Assembly (NCBI GenBank): GCA_905234275.1
Contig: CAJOHD010000001.1
Coordinates: 268,524-332,523, forward strand
DNA: 64,000 nt
Source of the DNA: an uncultured Bacteroidales bacterium
Lineage (GTDB): Bacteria > Bacteroidota > Bacteroidia > Bacteroidales > F082
Reading direction: 5' to 3'
Below the pieces are notes generated by a model, which saw nothing but the letters and a program-made list of their open reading frames with translations, searched no databases and had not been told where the DNA came from. Shown one piece after another: positions 50,266 through 59,164 of this stretch (positions are counted from its first letter, which is position 1; each line of letters starts with the position of its first letter). The position numbers and the translations under genes are program-made.

Positions 50266-51600
50266 ATGTTTGAAGGCTTAACCGAGAAACTGGAACGTTC
50301 GTTTAAAATCCTTAAAGGACAAGGTTATATCACTGAAATCAATGTGGCTGAGACAGTTAAGGAGGTCCGTAAGGCCCTGCTCGACGCCGATGTGAGCTAT
50401 AAAATCGCTAAGGATGTCACCAACGACATCAAGGAGAAAGCCATCGGCCAGAAGATTTTGACATCTGTGTCGCCGAGCCAGTTGATGGTGAAGATTGTGC
50501 ACGATGAGTTGGCTGAACTCATGGGCGGCGAACATACCGAGATCAACCTCAAAGGTAGCCCGGCTATCGTCCTCATCGCAGGTCTGCAGGGTTCCGGTAA
50601 GACTACTTTCTCGGCGAAACTCGCCAACTATCTTAAGACCAAGAAGGGTAAGACAGTGATGCTGGTGGCAGGCGACGTGTATCGTCCGGCCGCTATCGAC
50701 CAGTTGAAGGTCCTCGGCGAGCAAGTCGGCGTGGAAGTCTATTCGGAAGAAGGCAACAAAAACCCTGTACAGATTGCTGAAAATGCCATCGCCAAGGCTA
50801 AGAGAGACGGCAAGAACGTGGTCATCATCGATACCGCCGGTCGTCTCGCCGTTGACGAGGAGATGATGAACGAGATCGCCAAGATTAAGGAGACGGTGAA
50901 GCCACAGGAGACCCTGTTTGTGGTCGACGCCATGACCGGTCAGGACGCTGTAAACACAGCTAAAGCCTTCAACGACCGCCTCGACTTCGATGGCGTGGTG
51001 CTCACCAAACTTGACGGTGACACACGTGGCGGTGCAGCTTTGACAATCCGCACAGTCGTTGAGAAACCTATCAAATTCGTGGGTCTCGGCGAGAAGATGG
51101 ACGCTCTCGATATCTTCTACCCGAAACGTATGGCCGACCGTATCCTCGGCATGGGCGATATCGTCTCCCTCGTTGAAAAAGCCCAGGAGCAGTTCGATGC
51201 CGAAGAGGCAGCCAAATTGAAGAAAAAACTCGCCAAAAATGAGTTCAACTATAACGATTTCCTCAAGCAGATCCAGCAAATCAAGAAGATGGGAAGTATC
51301 AAGGATCTTGCCAGTATGATTCCTGGAATGAACAAGATCAAGGACGAGGACATCGATGAAGACGCCTTCAAGAGCATTGAGGCCATCATTGGCTCGATGA
51401 CACCTGCTGAGCGTGAGGATCCGAAGCTCATGAACGGCAGCCGCAAACGCAGGATTGCCAACGGCTCGGGCAACAGCATCGAAGAAGTCAACCGCCTCAT
51501 CAAACAGTTTGAGGAGACATCCAAGATGATGCGCATGGTCTCAACAGGCGGCGCCAAGAAGATGATGCAGATGATGCAGCAAGCGAAACGCAGACGTTAG
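50266..51600 (+). CDS. ffh: Signal recognition particle protein Ffh
   Basis: Ffh binds signal sequences and 4.5S RNA and targets ribosomes to the membrane through FtsY. The N domain occupies about 1-95. The G domain has GLQGSGKTT (106-114), DTAGRLAVD (about 190-198) and TKLDGDTRGGAAL (about 246-258). The methionine-rich M domain ends MMRMVSTGGAKKMMQMMQQAKRRR. The 444 residues match. The stop is followed by a TAAAGT-type repeat tract and then folD. Confidence 0.97.
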   Translation: MFEGLTEKLERSFKILKGQGYITEINVAETVKEVRKALLDADVSYKIAKDVTNDIKEKAIGQKILTSVSPSQLMVKIVHDELAELMGGEHTEINLKGSPAIVLIAGLQGSGKTTFSAKLANYLKTKKGKTVMLVAGDVYRPAAIDQLKVLGEQVGVEVYSEEGNKNPVQIAENAIAKAKRDGKNVVIIDTAGRLAVDEEMMNEIAKIKETVKPQETLFVVDAMTGQDAVNTAKAFNDRLDFDGVVLTKLDGDTRGGAALTIRTVVEKPIKFVGLGEKMDALDIFYPKRMADRILGMGDIVSLVEKAQEQFDAEEAAKLKKKLAKNEFNYNDFLKQIQQIKKMGSIKDLASMIPGMNKIKDEDIDEDAFKSIEAIIGSMTPAEREDPKLMNGSRKRRIANGSGNSIEEVNRLIKQFEETSKMMRMVSTGGAKKMMQMMQQAKRRR

Positions 51601-51659
51601 TTTAGAGTTGAGAGTGTAGAGTTTAGAGTAGTTTAAAGTTGATAGTTAAAAGTTAAAAG
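51601..51659. repeat. TTTAGAGT-type short-repeat tract
   Basis: Units TTTAGAGTTGAGAGTGTAG, TTTAGAGTAGTTTAAAGTT and AGTTAAAAGTTAAAAG repeat between ffh and folD. The tract is the inverted version of those at 28652 and 47490. Confidence 0.75.
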
Positions 51660-52538
51660 ATGAATATAGGAGATAAAATCATCGACGGCAAAGCTATCGC
51701 CGATGCAATGAAAAAGGAAATAGCGGCTGAAGTCGCCGGAATGTTGGACAAAGGCATGGACGCCCCGCATCTCGCTGCTGTGATAGTGGGCGAGGACGGC
51801 GCCTCAAAGACCTATGTCGCCTCCAAAGAGAAAGCCTGCCAGAGTGTGGGAATGACAAGTTCAGTCTATCGTCTCCCGGAGAACACCTCTGAGGAAGAAC
51901 TGCTGAAACTCATCGATTTCCTTAACAACGACGAGGAAATTGACGGTTACATCATCCAGCTGCCATTGCCAAAACATATCAACGAGACTAAGGTCATCCA
52001 CAGCATCAATCCTAAGAAAGATGTCGATGGCTTCACACCTCACAACATCGGTCTGATGCAGCTTGGCGAGCCTTGCTTCCTGCCTGCAACACCAGCTGGT
52101 ATCGTTGAGCTTCTGAAACGCAGCGGCATCGAGACAGCAGGCAAACACGTGGTGGTTTTAGGTCGTTCAAACATTGTGGGAACCCCAATCAGCGTTATGC
52201 TTTCACGCAAAGGTGCTGACGCCACTGTGACCATCTGCCACAGTAAGACACAGAACCTTCCGGAGATTACACGTCAGGCTGATATCCTCGTGGTCGCTAT
52301 CGGCAAACCGAAGTTTCTCAAGGCTGATATGGTTAAGCCAGGCGCTGTTGTCATCGACGTGGGTATCCACCGTATCGAAGACAACACCACTGAAAAAGGT
52401 TACCGCATCGAAGGCGATGTCGATTTCGACGAGGTGGCTAAGGTGGCATCGAAAATCACCCCAGTGCCAGGCGGCGTGGGACCTATGACAATAGTAGAGT
52501 TGCTTTACAACACTCTGCAAGCTAAAAAAAGAAGATAA
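51660..52538 (+). CDS. folD: Methylenetetrahydrofolate dehydrogenase / cyclohydrolase
   Basis: FolD interconverts 5,10-methylene-, methenyl- and 10-formyl-tetrahydrofolate. The 292 residues show Y52 and catalytic K56 in TYVASKEKAC, DGYIIQLPLPKHI near 101-113, the Rossmann motif GRSNIVGTP near 170-178, and PVPGGVGPMTI near the end. It is in the cytosol. The next gene (OmpA family) starts 30 bases downstream and probably shares its transcript. Confidence 0.96.
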   Translation: MNIGDKIIDGKAIADAMKKEIAAEVAGMLDKGMDAPHLAAVIVGEDGASKTYVASKEKACQSVGMTSSVYRLPENTSEEELLKLIDFLNNDEEIDGYIIQLPLPKHINETKVIHSINPKKDVDGFTPHNIGLMQLGEPCFLPATPAGIVELLKRSGIETAGKHVVVLGRSNIVGTPISVMLSRKGADATVTICHSKTQNLPEITRQADILVVAIGKPKFLKADMVKPGAVVIDVGIHRIEDNTTEKGYRIEGDVDFDEVAKVASKITPVPGGVGPMTIVELLYNTLQAKKRR

Positions 52539-52567
52539 TCATAGCTGACAAAAGTTATATCAAGAGA

Positions 52568-53746
52568 GTGATTATCAGCGCGTTGTTGCTGATAGTCACT
52601 TTATTTTTTATTTTAAATGCCGATGCACAGAACCTCGGTCCTACAGTGAACACCGAAGGCGACGAGTATATCAATCAAGTGTTTCCAGACAGCATCGTCT
52701 TTACCCGTCGCAGCGGCAATGAGTTCATCTTCACTTCAAAAATTATTGATGGGCAATACCAGCCTGCCGAGTTGCTTAATTTTGGCTGGCATAACGACTA
52801 TTGGATCGGTGCTATGTGCTTCTCATCCGATATGAAAACTTTGTATTTCGTCGGCATAGATTATCCTGGAGGTTATGGAAGAGGCGATATTTATAAGTCT
52901 GAATACGTTGATAATCAATGGAGTGAACCGATAAATATAGGTAAACCTATCAACTCCGTCACTATGGAGTCGCAGCCTTGCATCAGTGCTGACGGCAAGG
53001 AAATGTATTTCGTCAGAGATACCAAATCAAACAAGAGTAACATCTATTTTAGTCAGTATTTACAGGGTGAGTGGAGCGCTCCGCAATCTATTGCCACTAT
53101 CAATACCCGTTTTGGCGAGATGGCGCCTTTCATCCATCCTGATGGCAGAACGTTGTTTTTTGCCTCTGAGGGTCATAACGGCATGGGTGGCTACGATATT
53201 TTCGTGTGCCGCAAGCTAAATAATGGCACATGGAGTCAGCCTGTAAACCTCGGTGCGCCTGTCAATTCCGACAAAAACGAAATCAGCTTCGTTGTCAGCT
53301 CAGATGGCAAGAAATGCTACGTCTCTTCCGACCGTGACGGTGGCTTCGGTGGCTACGACATCTACGTCTTTGATTTTAAGGACATCAACATGCCTGAAAT
53401 CGTCGACACCACTCATTTCGTGATGCGAAACATCAACTTTGAGTTCGACAGCGCCGTTCTGCAGGAGTCATCGTATCAAGCAATCGACTCGCTTGCCAAT
53501 TTCCTAAAAGAAAACCCTTCAATAAACATAGAAATCTCAGGTTTTACTGACGATTCCGGCACTGAAGAACATAACCAAAAACTATCATTAGACCGCGCTA
53601 ATTCGATTAAGGAGGCGCTAATTAATAAAGGTATCGAAGCCATTCGTATGACAGCAGTAGGGTATGGCTCCGGCAATCCTCTCAAGCCCAACGACACAGA
53701 GGAAAACAAAGCGCTGAACCGCCGCGTGGAAATCATAATTTTGTAA
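52568..53746 (+). CDS. OmpA-family protein with WD40-like (PD40) repeats
   Basis: The 392-residue protein has a hydrophobic leader, PD40/TolB-like beta-propeller repeats (FSSDMKTLYFVG, ISADGKEMYFVR, IHPDGRTLFFAS, VSSDGKKCYVSS, each followed by YDIF/YDIY) and a C-terminal OmpA peptidoglycan-binding domain (INFEFDSAVLQESSYQAIDSL, GFTDDSGTEEHNQKLSLDRA, ALNRRVEIIIL). It should anchor the outer membrane to the cell wall. The assigned start is GTG at 52568; upstream in-frame codons include KSYIKR, which would give a better charged n-region, so the true start may be earlier and use a rare codon. The stop is followed by the half-sites and hairpin of the sigma-54 region. Confidence 0.85.
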   Translation: MIISALLLIVTLFFILNADAQNLGPTVNTEGDEYINQVFPDSIVFTRRSGNEFIFTSKIIDGQYQPAELLNFGWHNDYWIGAMCFSSDMKTLYFVGIDYPGGYGRGDIYKSEYVDNQWSEPINIGKPINSVTMESQPCISADGKEMYFVRDTKSNKSNIYFSQYLQGEWSAPQSIATINTRFGEMAPFIHPDGRTLFFASEGHNGMGGYDIFVCRKLNNGTWSQPVNLGAPVNSDKNEISFVVSSDGKKCYVSSDRDGGFGGYDIYVFDFKDINMPEIVDTTHFVMRNINFEFDSAVLQESSYQAIDSLANFLKENPSINIEISGFTDDSGTEEHNQKLSLDRANSIKEALINKGIEAIRMTAVGYGSGNPLKPNDTEENKALNRRVEIIIL

Positions 53747-53779
53747 AATTTCTTTACAGCAGTGTAAAATTTTTTTACA
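53742..53779 (+). promoter_or_regulatory. Four phased TGTAAA/TTTACA half-sites (possible activator binding region)
   Basis: TGTAAA at 53742, TTTACA at 53753, TGTAAA at 53763 and TTTACA at 53774 alternate in direction. Their spacings are 11, 10 and 11 bases, about one turn of DNA each. TTTACA-GCAG-TGTAAA (53753-53768) is a perfect palindrome. Their centres lie about 82 to 114 bases before the transcription start predicted from the sigma-54-like promoter, the usual range for NtrC-type enhancer sites. The first half-site overlaps the stop codon of the OmpA gene. Confidence 0.55.
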
Positions 53780-53786
53780 CTTTTTT
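53761..53786 (+). terminator. Intrinsic terminator after the OmpA gene
   Basis: AGTGTAAAA pairs with TTTTACACT around a three-base loop, and six T residues follow. It is a good terminator. It overlaps the half-site region, so one sequence may serve both functions. Confidence 0.7.
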
Positions 53787-53831
53787 CTTTTGTTATTTTT
53801 AAATATCGTTGATAATCAGACTATTACGAGT

Positions 53832-53848
53832 TTGGCATGGGAATTGTA
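53832..53848 (+). promoter_or_regulatory. Sigma-54-type promoter of the efflux operon
   Basis: TTGGCATG-GGAA-TTGTA matches the -24/-12 consensus TTGGCACG-N4-TTGCA with two C-to-T changes. Exactly ten bases lie between the -24 GG and the -12 G. Transcription would start near 53858, giving a leader of about 142 bases before the TolC gene. No Bacteroidota housekeeping -7 element is seen nearer. Confidence 0.55.
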
Positions 53849-53876
53849 TAATTAAATATGAATTTAGTTATTAGTT

Positions 53877-53982
53877 GTCATTTCGAGCGGAACGAAGTGT
53901 AGTCGAGAAATCTCCTGCATTAGTTTCTAACAATTTATTTGTCGGAGATTTCTCCATTCCGCTTCGCTTCAGTCGAAATGAC
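53877..53982. repeat. GTCATTTCGA inverted-repeat element, copy C (106 bp)
   Basis: The element runs from GTCATTTCGAGCGGAACG to CAGTCGAAATGAC with GAGAAATCTCC and GGAGATTTCTCC inside. It fills most of the leader of the TolC gene, so the RNA would carry a long hairpin. Confidence 0.85.
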
Positions 53983-53999
53983 GGAAGGGAGTTAACAAC

Positions 54000-55343
54000 A
54001 TGAAAAGAACATTTTTGATTATCACAATTATTTTGCCGCTGTTTTTGAAGGCGCAGGATACCATCACGATGGGATTGAAAGACTGCATGCAATATGCGGT
54101 GGAGCATTCGACGAAGATAACAATTCAGGATGCTGACAACAGGGATGCGCAGGTGAACAGAAGGGACGCAATTCTGACTGCATTTACGCCGTCGGTGGAT
54201 GGTGGCACTTACGCCTACTACAATTTCGGTCGTAGTATCGACCCGGAGTCGAACACCTACAGCACCGTTACTTCGTTCCACAACGGCTATAGCTTGTCGG
54301 CTGGAATCGATCTGTTCAACGGTTTTCAGGCGGTGAATAATATGAAGATTACAAAGACGGCGCAGATGATGGGCAAGACCAAGTCGCAGCAGCTGGAAGA
54401 TCAGGTTTGCTTGGCTACGATGGAGGCGTTTTGCAATGTGCTGTATTTCACAAAACTGGAAGAGGCTCTCACAGCTCAGGTTGAAACGGCAGAGAAGGCG
54501 CTGCAACTGGCTGAACGTCAGGAGAAATTGGGTCAGAAATCGCATGCCGACGTGGTGCAGATGCAGGCCGACCTTGCTGAGCGTCAGTATCAGCTGACAA
54601 ATTGCAGAAACCGCTATAACGATGCCGTAATCACCTTGAAAGATGTGATGTTTTGGCCTATCGAGCAGCCGTTGAAGGTGGTTGCCGACTTAACAGATTC
54701 TGATGTTTTTGCAGAGCAAAGTGCAGAAAATGCACAATCCATTGCTGAGAACGCAAAAGACATCATGCCGTTGGTAGTGCTTGCCGAGAGTACTATGAGC
54801 AACGCTGAGCTGGAACTTCGCACCTCGAGATGGAAACTGTTGCCACGTCTCTCGCTTTATGGAGGCTGGTCTACGAATTACTTTACTTATCCGGGATTGG
54901 AAGGCTATACACCAGTGCCGTTTGAGGATCAGTTTAAAAATAATAGGGGAGAGTACGTGCAGTTGTCTTTAAGCATACCAATTTACGATAGATTATCAAG
55001 GCATTCTAGTATTTCTAGAAAGAAAAACGCTTACGTCAAGGCAAAAGCTGATTACGACCAGGCGGTGCAGCAGATAGAGGCGGAGGTGTATCGTGCCGTT
55101 GCCGACTGTGAGGGCACTGCCGATGCGATGCGTCAGGCTGAGACGAGAGCGCAGCTGCAGGAAGAGGCGTTCGCACTCAACGCGAAACGTTTCGAGCAAG
55201 GCTTGATTTCTTCAATCGAATATCAGACAGCATCTAACAATTATTTGAACGCTTTGGCTGAAGAAATGAATGCGAAAATGCAGCATTTTATCAAGAAATC
55301 CGTTGTACTATATTATAAAGGAATACACTATTTGGAACAATGA
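54000..55343 (+). CDS. TolC-family outer membrane efflux protein
   Basis: The 447-residue protein has a signal peptide (MKRTFLIITIILPLFLKAQ) and two outer-membrane-efflux repeats. These carry long helices (TVETAEKALQLAERQEKLGQKSHADVVQMQADLAERQYQL-like; and AETRAQLQEEAFALNAKRFEQGLISSIEY). Members form the outer-membrane channel for tripartite efflux or type I export. It is the first gene of an operon with an HlyD adaptor and MacB/FtsX-type permeases. Repeat copies C and D flank it. Confidence 0.9.
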   Translation: MKRTFLIITIILPLFLKAQDTITMGLKDCMQYAVEHSTKITIQDADNRDAQVNRRDAILTAFTPSVDGGTYAYYNFGRSIDPESNTYSTVTSFHNGYSLSAGIDLFNGFQAVNNMKITKTAQMMGKTKSQQLEDQVCLATMEAFCNVLYFTKLEEALTAQVETAEKALQLAERQEKLGQKSHADVVQMQADLAERQYQLTNCRNRYNDAVITLKDVMFWPIEQPLKVVADLTDSDVFAEQSAENAQSIAENAKDIMPLVVLAESTMSNAELELRTSRWKLLPRLSLYGGWSTNYFTYPGLEGYTPVPFEDQFKNNRGEYVQLSLSIPIYDRLSRHSSISRKKNAYVKAKADYDQAVQQIEAEVYRAVADCEGTADAMRQAETRAQLQEEAFALNAKRFEQGLISSIEYQTASNNYLNALAEEMNAKMQHFIKKSVVLYYKGIHYLEQ

Positions 55344-55350
55344 CACTCCC

Positions 55351-55451
55351 GTCATTTCGACTGTAGCGAAGCGGAATGGAGAAATCCTTGTTTAACGGAC
55401 TTATTCAATTGTTTAAGTAACAAAAGGATTTCTCGACAAGCTCGAAATGAC
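55351..55451. repeat. GTCATTTCGA inverted-repeat element, copy D (101 bp)
   Basis: The element runs from GTCATTTCGACTGTAGCG to AGCTCGAAATGAC. AAATCCTTGTTTAACGG and AAAGGATTT form part of the internal hairpin. It lies between the TolC and HlyD genes of one operon. Confidence 0.85.
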
Positions 55452-55482
55452 AAAAAAAGAAAAAATTTAAAAACTAAATACT

Positions 55483-56739
55483 ATGGACAGAATATTAGAA
55501 AAGAAAAAAGGAATCAATTTGATTTTCACGAAGAAAGCGGTGCCGTTTTGGCTGGGCGCGGTGCTGGTGGCGTTTATCGTATGGCTCGTGGCGAGAGACG
55601 ACTCAAAGAAACTGCGGGTGAACATGGACAACATCAGCGTGAGCGCAGTGACGCTCGGACAGTTTAACGACTACATCCGCATCAGCGGACAGGTGGCGCC
55701 GATTACGACTATTCAGATCAGTCCGCTGGAGGGCGGCGTGGTGCAGGAGATTGTAGCGGAAGAAGGAAGCCGAGTGAAACGAGGCGACGTGATTCTGATT
55801 TTGAGCAACGAAAACCTTGACATGCAGATCCTGAATTCGGAAGCCGACCTCGCCGAGAAGGAAAACATCTTGCGCAACACCATGATTCAGATGGAACAGC
55901 AGAAGCTGAGCGTGGAACAGGAGAAGCTGCAGCTGCAGATGGACGTGCGACGCAACAAACGTAACTACGAGGCACTGAAATCGCTGTATGACGACGGCCT
56001 GATTTCGAAAGAGGAGTTTCTGAAGGCTGAAGAGGATTATCAGCTGTCGGCAAGCCGCCTGCGACTGGTGGAGAATCGCGCCAAGCAGGACAGCCTTTAC
56101 CGCTCGGTGGAGATTGAGCAGATGCAGGAAAGCCTGAACAATATGCGCCAAAACATGATGATGATCCGCAAACGTAAGGATAACCTCACCATTAAGGCTC
56201 CTATCGATGGCGAACTCGGACTTCTTGATGTGGTGCTCGGACAGAGTGTGGCGGCAGGGTCGAAGATCGGACAGATTAACAACCTCGACAGCTATAAGAT
56301 TGAGGCTCAGATAGATGAACATTACATCGACAGGGTGTCGGCAGGCTTGGATGCCACCTTTGAGCGTCAGAGCGAACGTTATCAGGCGCAGATTCGCAAG
56401 GTGTATCCGGAGGTGCGCGACGGCAAGTTCAAAGCCGATTTCAAGTTCGTAGGACAGCAGCCCGAGAACATCCGCAGCGGCCAGACGTATTACCTCAACC
56501 TGCAGCTCGGACAGCCTGTTGAGGCGATACTGATTCCTCGCGGAGCGTTTTATCAGAAGACCGGCGGCAAATGGATATATGTCATGAGCTCCGACGGCAC
56601 AAAGGCGATACGCCGCGACATCCGCATCGGTCGCCAGAACCCTCAATATTACGAGGTGATAGAAGGTCTTGAACCAGGTGAGAAAGTGATTACTTCATCA
56701 TACGATAACTTCGGAGACAGTGATGTTTTAATGTTTTAA
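55483..56739 (+). CDS. HlyD-type efflux periplasmic adaptor
   Basis: The 418-residue protein has one N-terminal membrane helix (about 20-36), a barrel-sandwich segment (ISPLEGGVVQEIVAEEGSRVKRGDVIL), a long coiled coil (about 120-240) and returning lipoyl and beta-barrel parts (IKAPIDGELGLLDVVLGQSVAAG, ILIPRGAFYQKTGGKWIYVM). It bridges the inner-membrane permeases and the TolC channel. It is separated from the TolC gene by repeat D and from the first permease by 11 bases. Confidence 0.92.
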   Translation: MDRILEKKKGINLIFTKKAVPFWLGAVLVAFIVWLVARDDSKKLRVNMDNISVSAVTLGQFNDYIRISGQVAPITTIQISPLEGGVVQEIVAEEGSRVKRGDVILILSNENLDMQILNSEADLAEKENILRNTMIQMEQQKLSVEQEKLQLQMDVRRNKRNYEALKSLYDDGLISKEEFLKAEEDYQLSASRLRLVENRAKQDSLYRSVEIEQMQESLNNMRQNMMMIRKRKDNLTIKAPIDGELGLLDVVLGQSVAAGSKIGQINNLDSYKIEAQIDEHYIDRVSAGLDATFERQSERYQAQIRKVYPEVRDGKFKADFKFVGQQPENIRSGQTYYLNLQLGQPVEAILIPRGAFYQKTGGKWIYVMSSDGTKAIRRDIRIGRQNPQYYEVIEGLEPGEKVITSSYDNFGDSDVLMF

Positions 56740-56750
56740 TAAAATTAACC

Positions 56751-59081
56751 ATGAATTCATTTTTAAACTTCCTGAAAAGAAACAAGCTTTACGCCCTGAT
56801 AAACCTACTGGGCTTGACAATTTCGATGGCATTCGTACTGCTGCTGGCAGTGTATGTGCAGAGACAACTCTCTACCGACGCATTCCAGAAGAACGCTGAC
56901 CGTATCTATGTCATAACAAACGAGGAAAGTGTCAATATGGGGTACTGGCTCGACAAGCACCTGCGCGGGCAGTTTCCAGAGATAGAGAAATCGACATGCG
57001 TGGCTAATGTGTCGATGGCCTCGGAGTACAAAATCGACGGCGAGACAGTCTATGGCAACACCATCGCCGTCGACTCGTGCTTCTTCGAGATGTTCAGCTA
57101 TGACCTTGTGAAAGGTTCGAAAGACGACTGGCGCATTGCAGGCGACCGCTGCATGGTGAGCGAGGAGTTCGCCAACGCGCATTTTGGTGATAAAGACCCT
57201 GTCGGACGGCAGATGTCCATCGGTGACGAGGGCGAATCATACCCGCTGATCGTTTGCGGTGTCTTTAAAGACTTCGGCAATAGCATCCTCAAGACACCCA
57301 ATGTGCTTATCCGTGGCGAAATTATAACAAAAATCAACCATTCGCATGACGAATACATGAGCAATGCCGCGGCAGGTGTCACTTTTGTTATGACCTATCC
57401 TGGTGCCGATTTGATGGCACGTCACGACGACATCTTGAACTGGTGCGAGGAGAATTTCTGGATTTACAAACACAAATATGACGAGATACGCATCATCCCG
57501 TTGCGCGACATGTATTTCCTCAACAACGGCAACTACGACTGGACGGGAGCGTTGAATTTCGGCGACCGCTCGTTTGTGAACCTGCTTCTCGCCATGTGCC
57601 TGATGCTCTTGCTCTTCGCAATTTTGAACTATGTGAACCTCTCCACAGCTCTCATCGGATTCCGTGCCAAGGAGATGGCGACGAGAAGGCTCGTTGGGGC
57701 AACAAAAACAGGCATTTTCATGAAAATGATAGGGGAGAGCACCCTGCTTTGCGCCGTGGCGATGGGGCTGGCGATTTTGCTTGCCGAGGCATTATCACCG
57801 GCGGCAACACGTGTCTTGGATTATCAAATCTCCATTTTCGGAGCAGTAAGTTTAGTTAATATTTTAGTTGTCATTGCGTTGATGGTGGTTCTCGGCTTCA
57901 TTGCCGGCATCGTGCCAGCCCTGCTGATTCAGAAGGCGCAGCCTATCGAGATTGTGCGCGGCTCGCTGCGGTTGAAGACCAAGACGGTCTATAGCCGAGT
58001 CATCATCACGCTGCAAAACGTCATCACCGTGGTGATGCTCGTCGCCGCCCTGACAATGTACTTGCAGATTCGCAACCTCATCACCGCCGATTTGGGTTAC
58101 AACACCAAAGATATCTTGATGATTGGCAACGCTTACGGCCAACTGGGCGAAATTAGGCCGTTGCTTGAAGCCTATCGCGCTGAGCCGTTTGTGGAAGACG
58201 TAGGACAAGGCGACGGCATACCGTTGCAAGGCACCAACAACTGGACCATGGAGCTTAGCGACGGTAACTGGGTTTCGTTCCAGCAGATTCAGGGCGACCA
58301 GCATTATTTCGACATTCTCGGCATCCGAGTGAAGCAGGACAACCAGCTTGCAGAACCTGCCTATTGGCTCAACGAATACGCCTTTAATGAGATTGGAATC
58401 GACGAATCGGCAACGACGTTTGAGTCCGCTCAGAATGGGACTTTCAAAATCGGAGGCATCTATTACGACTTCAAAATCAGACCGTTGGAGGCGCAGCAGT
58501 CGTCGGCTTTGATATATAACAGAGGTGAAGACTGGGATGAAGACTGGCCGTGGACCATTCTGGTGAAGGTCAGGGGCGACCACAAAGAGGCTTATGCCAG
58601 ATTGGAAAAGGTGACTAACGAAGTGATGCCCGGCAAGCTGTTTGGCGCCAATTATATCGAAGAGATGATCGACAATTGTTTTGTCGACGAGAGCCGTATC
58701 CTCCGCATAGTGCTGATTTTCACTTTGCTCTCGATGCTTGTGTCGGGTCTCGGCTTGTTTGCGATGAGCTCGTACTACATGCAGCAACAGCGTCGCAGCG
58801 TGGCGGTGAAAAAGGTGTTCGGTGCCGACTACAACGGTGTGTTGCACGAGCTGGTGCTGTCGTTCATGAAGATGGTCGGCGAGGCGTTCGTCATCGGCAT
58901 TCCCGTGGCGTGGTTGGTGGTGCATCGCTGGCTCGAGGGCTACTCGCACCGCATCAGCCTCTCATGGTGGATATTCGTGCTCGCAGGCCTCGTCATGCTT
59001 CTGATTGCTTTCATTGCGGTCATCTGGCAAAGCGTGCGGACAGCTAAAGCCAATCCGGCAACAGTGTTGAAAAAAGAATAA
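56751..59081 (+). CDS. ABC transporter permease, FtsX/MacB type (first of three)
   Basis: The 776-residue protein has the double FtsX layout: a membrane helix at about 12-32, a periplasmic MacB-like domain to about 270, three helices at about 280-400, then a second copy with a helix near 420-440, a periplasmic part and three terminal helices, ending in the ANPATVLKKE motif. It belongs to MacB-like transporters that use mechanical force to drive efflux rather than moving substrate through the membrane. No ATPase domain is fused. Confidence 0.92.
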   Translation: MNSFLNFLKRNKLYALINLLGLTISMAFVLLLAVYVQRQLSTDAFQKNADRIYVITNEESVNMGYWLDKHLRGQFPEIEKSTCVANVSMASEYKIDGETVYGNTIAVDSCFFEMFSYDLVKGSKDDWRIAGDRCMVSEEFANAHFGDKDPVGRQMSIGDEGESYPLIVCGVFKDFGNSILKTPNVLIRGEIITKINHSHDEYMSNAAAGVTFVMTYPGADLMARHDDILNWCEENFWIYKHKYDEIRIIPLRDMYFLNNGNYDWTGALNFGDRSFVNLLLAMCLMLLLFAILNYVNLSTALIGFRAKEMATRRLVGATKTGIFMKMIGESTLLCAVAMGLAILLAEALSPAATRVLDYQISIFGAVSLVNILVVIALMVVLGFIAGIVPALLIQKAQPIEIVRGSLRLKTKTVYSRVIITLQNVITVVMLVAALTMYLQIRNLITADLGYNTKDILMIGNAYGQLGEIRPLLEAYRAEPFVEDVGQGDGIPLQGTNNWTMELSDGNWVSFQQIQGDQHYFDILGIRVKQDNQLAEPAYWLNEYAFNEIGIDESATTFESAQNGTFKIGGIYYDFKIRPLEAQQSSALIYNRGEDWDEDWPWTILVKVRGDHKEAYARLEKVTNEVMPGKLFGANYIEEMIDNCFVDESRILRIVLIFTLLSMLVSGLGLFAMSSYYMQQQRRSVAVKKVFGADYNGVLHELVLSFMKMVGEAFVIGIPVAWLVVHRWLEGYSHRISLSWWIFVLAGLVMLLIAFIAVIWQSVRTAKANPATVLKKE

Positions 59082-59164
59082 TTAGTCTTTAGTTTTTAGT
59101 CGTTAGTCATTAGTATTAGACGATGCTAAAAACTAGAGTCTAAAGACTTAAAAAAAATACAACA
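59082..59164. repeat. TAGTC/TAAAGAC short-repeat tract between two permease genes
   Basis: TTAGTCTTTAGTTTTTAGTCGTTAGTCATTAG and CTAAAAACTAGAGTCTAAAGACTTAAA are inverted parts of the same family as at 25741 and 48248. Confidence 0.7.

Noticed and set aside
50278..51279. 333-codon open frame antisense to ffh
   Set aside because: It has no start context or recognisable domain, and its codons mirror the highly conserved ffh gene. Long antisense frames are common in this composition.
55603..56646. 347-codon open frame antisense to the HlyD gene
   Set aside because: It is a shadow of a well-recognised gene, with no promoter on that strand.
57864..58949. 361-codon open frame antisense to the first permease
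   Set aside because: Its protein is rich in His and Arg with no known motif, as expected for a shadow of a hydrophobic gene.
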